Of a stretch of DNA of 64,000 bases, positions 61,564 through 64,000 are shown piece after piece (within the stretch, counting starts at the first letter, position 1; the number at the start of each line of letters is the position of its first letter). The notes under the pieces are model-generated. The model made no database searches, was not told where the DNA came from, and saw only the letters and a list, made by a program, of their open reading frames with translations. The position numbers and the translations under genes are program-made. Origin of the DNA: Pseudomonas sp. NBRC 111124 (lineage in GTDB: Bacteria; Pseudomonadota; Gammaproteobacteria; Pseudomonadales; Pseudomonadaceae); contig NZ_BCBA01000027.1 in NCBI RefSeq assembly GCF_001320245.1, forward strand, positions 165,817 through 229,816. Reading direction: 5' to 3'.

Positions 61564-63459
61564 ATGCCCACGACGTTTCAAGAGATCCCCCGCGAACGCC
61601 CGGTCACGCCGTTGCTCGACCGCGCTGACACGCCTGCCGGCCTGCGCCGGCTGGCCGAAGCCGACCTGGAGACCCTGGCCGACGAGTTGCGCCAGGAGTT
61701 GCTCTACACCGTTGGTCAGACCGGTGGGCATTTCGGCGCCGGCCTGGGCGTCATCGAGCTGACGATCGCCCTGCACTACGTCTTCGACACCCCGGACGAC
61801 CGGCTGGTGTGGGACGTTGGCCACCAGGCCTATCCGCACAAGATCCTCACCGGGCGCCGCAACCGTATGCTCAGCCTGCGCCAGAAGGACGGCATCGCCG
61901 CCTTCCCGCGCCGCAGCGAGAGCGAGTACGACACCTTCGGCGTCGGCCATTCCAGCACCTCGATCAGCGCTGCCCTGGGCATGGCCATTGCCGCCCGCCT
62001 GCAGAACAGCGCACGCAAGTCGATCGCCGTGATCGGCGACGGCGCCCTGACTGCCGGCATGGCTTTCGAAGCGTTGAACCACGCCCAGGAAGTCAACGCC
62101 GACATGCTGGTGATCCTCAACGACAACGACATGTCGATTTCGCGCAATGTCGGCGGCTTGTCCAACTACCTGGCCAAGATCCTCTCCAGCCGCACCTACG
62201 CGAGCATGCGCGAGGGCAGCAAGAAGGTGCTGTCGCGCCTGCCCGGCGCCTGGGAAATCGCCCGTCGCACCGAGGAGTACGCCAAGGGCATGCTGGTGCC
62301 AGGCACGCTGTTCGAAGAGCTGGGCTGGAACTACATCGGCCCGATCGACGGTCACGACCTGCCGACCATGATCGCCACCCTGCGCAACATGCGTGACCTC
62401 AAGGGCCCGCAGTTCCTGCACGTGGTGACCAAAAAGGGCAAGGGCTTCGCCCCGGCCGAGGTCGACCCGATCGGCTACCACGCCATCACCAAGCTCGAAC
62501 CCGCCGACAAGCCGGCTGCGCCGAAGAAGGTCACTGGGCCGAAGTACTCCGCCGTGTTCGGCCAGTGGCTGTGCGACATGGCCGCCGCCGACAACCGCCT
62601 GGTGGGTATCACCCCGGCGATGAAAGAAGGCTCCGACCTGGTCGATTTCAGCGAGCGCTACCCCGAGCGCTACTTCGACGTGGCGATCGCCGAGCAACAC
62701 GCGGTGACCCTGGCCGCAGGCATGGCCTGTGAAGGCAGCAAGCCGGTGGTGGCGATCTACTCCACCTTCCTGCAGCGCGGCTACGACCAGCTGATCCACG
62801 ACGTGGCGGTGCAGAACCTCGATGTGCTGTTCGCCATCGACCGCGCCGGCCTGGTCGGCGAAGACGGCCCGACCCACGCGGGCGCCTACGACCTGTCTTA
62901 TCTGCGCTGCATCCCCGGCATGCTGGTGATGACCCCGAGCGACGAGAACGAGCTGCGCAAGATGCTCAGCACCGGCCACCTGTTCAACGGCCCGGCCGCT
63001 GTGCGCTACCCGCGCGGCACTGGCCCGAATGCACCGATCAGTGGCGACCTCGAGCCGTTGGAGATCGGCAAGGGCGTGGTGCGCCGCCAGGGCGAGAAAG
63101 TCGCCCTGCTGGTGTTCGGTGTGCAGTTGGCCGAGGCCCTGCAGGTTGCCGAGCCAATCAACGCCACCGTGGTCGACATGCGCTTCGTCAAACCGCTGGA
63201 CGAGGCCCTGGTGCTGGAAATGGCCGGCAGCCATGAGCTGCTGGTGACCCTCGAAGAGAACAGCATCATGGGCGGCGCCGGAGCGGCCGTGGGCGAGTTC
63301 CTGGCCCGTGAGGGCGTAGTCAAGCCGTTGCTGCACCTGGGGCTGCCGGACATCTACGTCGAGCATGCCAAGCCTGCGCAGATGCTGGCCGAGTGTGGGC
63401 TGGATGCTGCTGGCATCGAGGCGTCTGTCAAAGCCCGCATGGCCAAGCTCGGCCTGTAG
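61564..63459 (+). CDS. dxs: 1-deoxy-D-xylulose-5-phosphate synthase
   Basis: 631 residues, normal Dxs. Thiamine-PP binding is shown by [16 protein letters not shown] and [17 protein letters not shown]...NDNDMSIS; the transketolase central domain with the catalytic Glu ([17 protein letters not shown]) follows. It starts the MEP isoprenoid pathway. The start [13 protein letters not shown] at 61564 fits the family; the frame upstream is ispA antisense-free overlap in another frame. Confidence 0.97.
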   Translation: MPTTFQEIPRERPVTPLLDRADTPAGLRRLAEADLETLADELRQELLYTVGQTGGHFGAGLGVIELTIALHYVFDTPDDRLVWDVGHQAYPHKILTGRRNRMLSLRQKDGIAAFPRRSESEYDTFGVGHSSTSISAALGMAIAARLQNSARKSIAVIGDGALTAGMAFEALNHAQEVNADMLVILNDNDMSISRNVGGLSNYLAKILSSRTYASMREGSKKVLSRLPGAWEIARRTEEYAKGMLVPGTLFEELGWNYIGPIDGHDLPTMIATLRNMRDLKGPQFLHVVTKKGKGFAPAEVDPIGYHAITKLEPADKPAAPKKVTGPKYSAVFGQWLCDMAAADNRLVGITPAMKEGSDLVDFSERYPERYFDVAIAEQHAVTLAAGMACEGSKPVVAIYSTFLQRGYDQLIHDVAVQNLDVLFAIDRAGLVGEDGPTHAGAYDLSYLRCIPGMLVMTPSDENELRKMLSTGHLFNGPAAVRYPRGTGPNAPISGDLEPLEIGKGVVRRQGEKVALLVFGVQLAEALQVAEPINATVVDMRFVKPLDEALVLEMAGSHELLVTLEENSIMGGAGAAVGEFLAREGVVKPLLHLGLPDIYVEHAKPAQMLAECGLDAAGIEASVKARMAKLGL

Positions 63460-63530
63460 GGCCCTTTCGCGGGGCAAGCCCGCTCCTACAGGTCTCTCTC
63501 GATCCTGTAGGAGCGGGCTTGCCCCGCGAA
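63460..63530. repeat. inverted REP pair
   Basis: Left arm 63460-63491 and right arm 63504-63530 with core TTCGCGGGGCAAGCCCGCTC. It fills almost the whole gap between dxs and the btuB-like gene. Confidence 0.85.
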
Positions 63531-63546
63531 TGCTATGGAACTGTCC

Positions 63547-64000
63547 ATGAGAAAGTCTGCCTGTGCCGCGCTACTCTGCGCCCCAACCTTCCTGCTGGCT
63601 GCTGAACGCGACGAAGCCCTCAAGCTCCCCGATATCCTGATCAGCGCCAACCGACAGGTCGAATCGCGCACCGCCACCAGCGCCGCCAACACCGTGTTCA
63701 CCCGCGCCGACATCGACCGCCTGCAGCCCAGCAGCATCACCGACCTGCTCACCCGCGTGCCCGGCGTGCAAGTGGCGCCCACCGGTGGCCGTGGCAGCCT
63801 GCCGGGCATCTTCATCCGTGGCACCAAGGCCGCCCAGAGCCTGGTACTGGTTGATGGCGTGCGCATCGCCAACGCTACCTCCGGCGACAGCGGCCTGCAG
63901 TTTCTCGATGTCGACCAGATCGAGCGCGTCGAAGTACTGCGCGGCTCGCGCTCGGCAGTGTACGGTAGCGATGCCATCGGCGGGGTGATCCAGATCTTCA
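63547..64000 (+). CDS. btuB: BtuB-like TonB-dependent receptor, N-terminal part (cut by window edge)
   Basis: 151 codons are present, from the ATG at 63547 (MRKSACAALLCAPTFLLAAERDEA, a signal peptide); another in-frame ATG lies at 63535. A TonB-box-like LPDILISANRQVESR is followed by the plug: DIDRLQPSSITDLLTRVPGVQV, GIFIRGTKAAQSLVLVDGVR and VEVLRGSRSAVYGSDAIGGVI, matching vitamin B12 transporter BtuB. The barrel is outside the window. There is no room for a cobalamin riboswitch in the 87-bp gap. Confidence 0.78.
   Translation, partial: MRKSACAALLCAPTFLLAAERDEALKLPDILISANRQVESRTATSAANTVFTRADIDRLQPSSITDLLTRVPGVQVAPTGGRGSLPGIFIRGTKAAQSLVLVDGVRIANATSGDSGLQFLDVDQIERVEVLRGSRSAVYGSDAIGGVIQIF

Noticed and set aside
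61513..63477. 654-codon open frame antisense to dxs
   Set aside because: Mirror frame of a clear housekeeping gene; low-complexity His/Gln/Val composition typical of shadow frames.

Overview
The window is chromosomal DNA from a fluorescent Pseudomonas, most likely of the P. putida group. The basis is high GC, near-gap-free operons, a gene order that from memory matches P. aeruginosa PA3974-PA4025 for most of its length, and many copies of the roughly 35-bp P. putida-type REP sequence (cores such as TTCGCGGGCAAGCCCGCTCC) placed as inverted pairs between genes. No rRNA, tRNA, CRISPR array, prophage or insertion sequence was seen.

Layout. 1-3.4 kb: start of ladS (minus), then thiD, thiE and hemL. 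3.6-9.4 kb: Sel1 lipoprotein-type protein, DUF1820, phoH-ybeY-corC-lnt (without the usual miaB) and a YdcF-like protein. 9.5-16.1 kb: a small unknown protein, leuS-lptE-holA, the ribosome-rescue gene arfA carrying a terminator inside its own reading frame, and a lipoprotein lytic transglycosylase. 16.2-28.6 kb (minus): ldcA; lipA-lipB-DUF493; the cell-elongation and cell-wall set dacA, rlpA, sltB1, rodA, mrdA; then rlmH-rsfS-nadD-proA. 28.8-38 kb: DNA glycosylase, DedA-PAP2 fusion, LON-domain protein, lrgA/lrgB, phaJ4-like hydratase, a MORN-repeat/C13 caspase-like lipoprotein, a NAD(P)-binding protein, a DUF1375 lipoprotein, ubiX and mpl.

38-45.7 kb is an ethanolamine catabolic cluster without microcompartment genes: a sigma-54 activator (eatR) with a REP pair inside its reading frame, an acetaldehyde dehydrogenase (aldB/exaC type), the permease eat, and the B12-dependent lyase eutBC. 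Good sigma-54 -24/-12 promoters precede both aldB and eat. 45.8-49.5 kb: GNAT, DedA, mtfA, ppa, and a CI-like repressor that has lost its peptidase residues.

49.8-53.7 kb (minus) is the accessory part: a TccC/Rhs-type protein with an AT-rich unrecognised C-terminal domain, two small Pseudomonas proteins (DUF3077, DUF6124), and upstream of them an intergenic element that folds as a three-way junction and could switch with a 23-nt inverted repeat. 53.7-59.1 kb is a siderophore-uptake cassette: TonB receptor, divergent two-component system and secreted esterase around a Fur-like box. 59.2-63.5 kb: FMN riboswitch-ribB, xseB-ispA-dxs, and the start of a btuB-like receptor cut by the window end.

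Most genes are ordinary housekeeping genes. The best leads are the switch-like RNA at 53.46-53.61 kb, the Rhs C-terminal domain, the REP pair inside eatR, the arfA internal terminator and the missing miaB.
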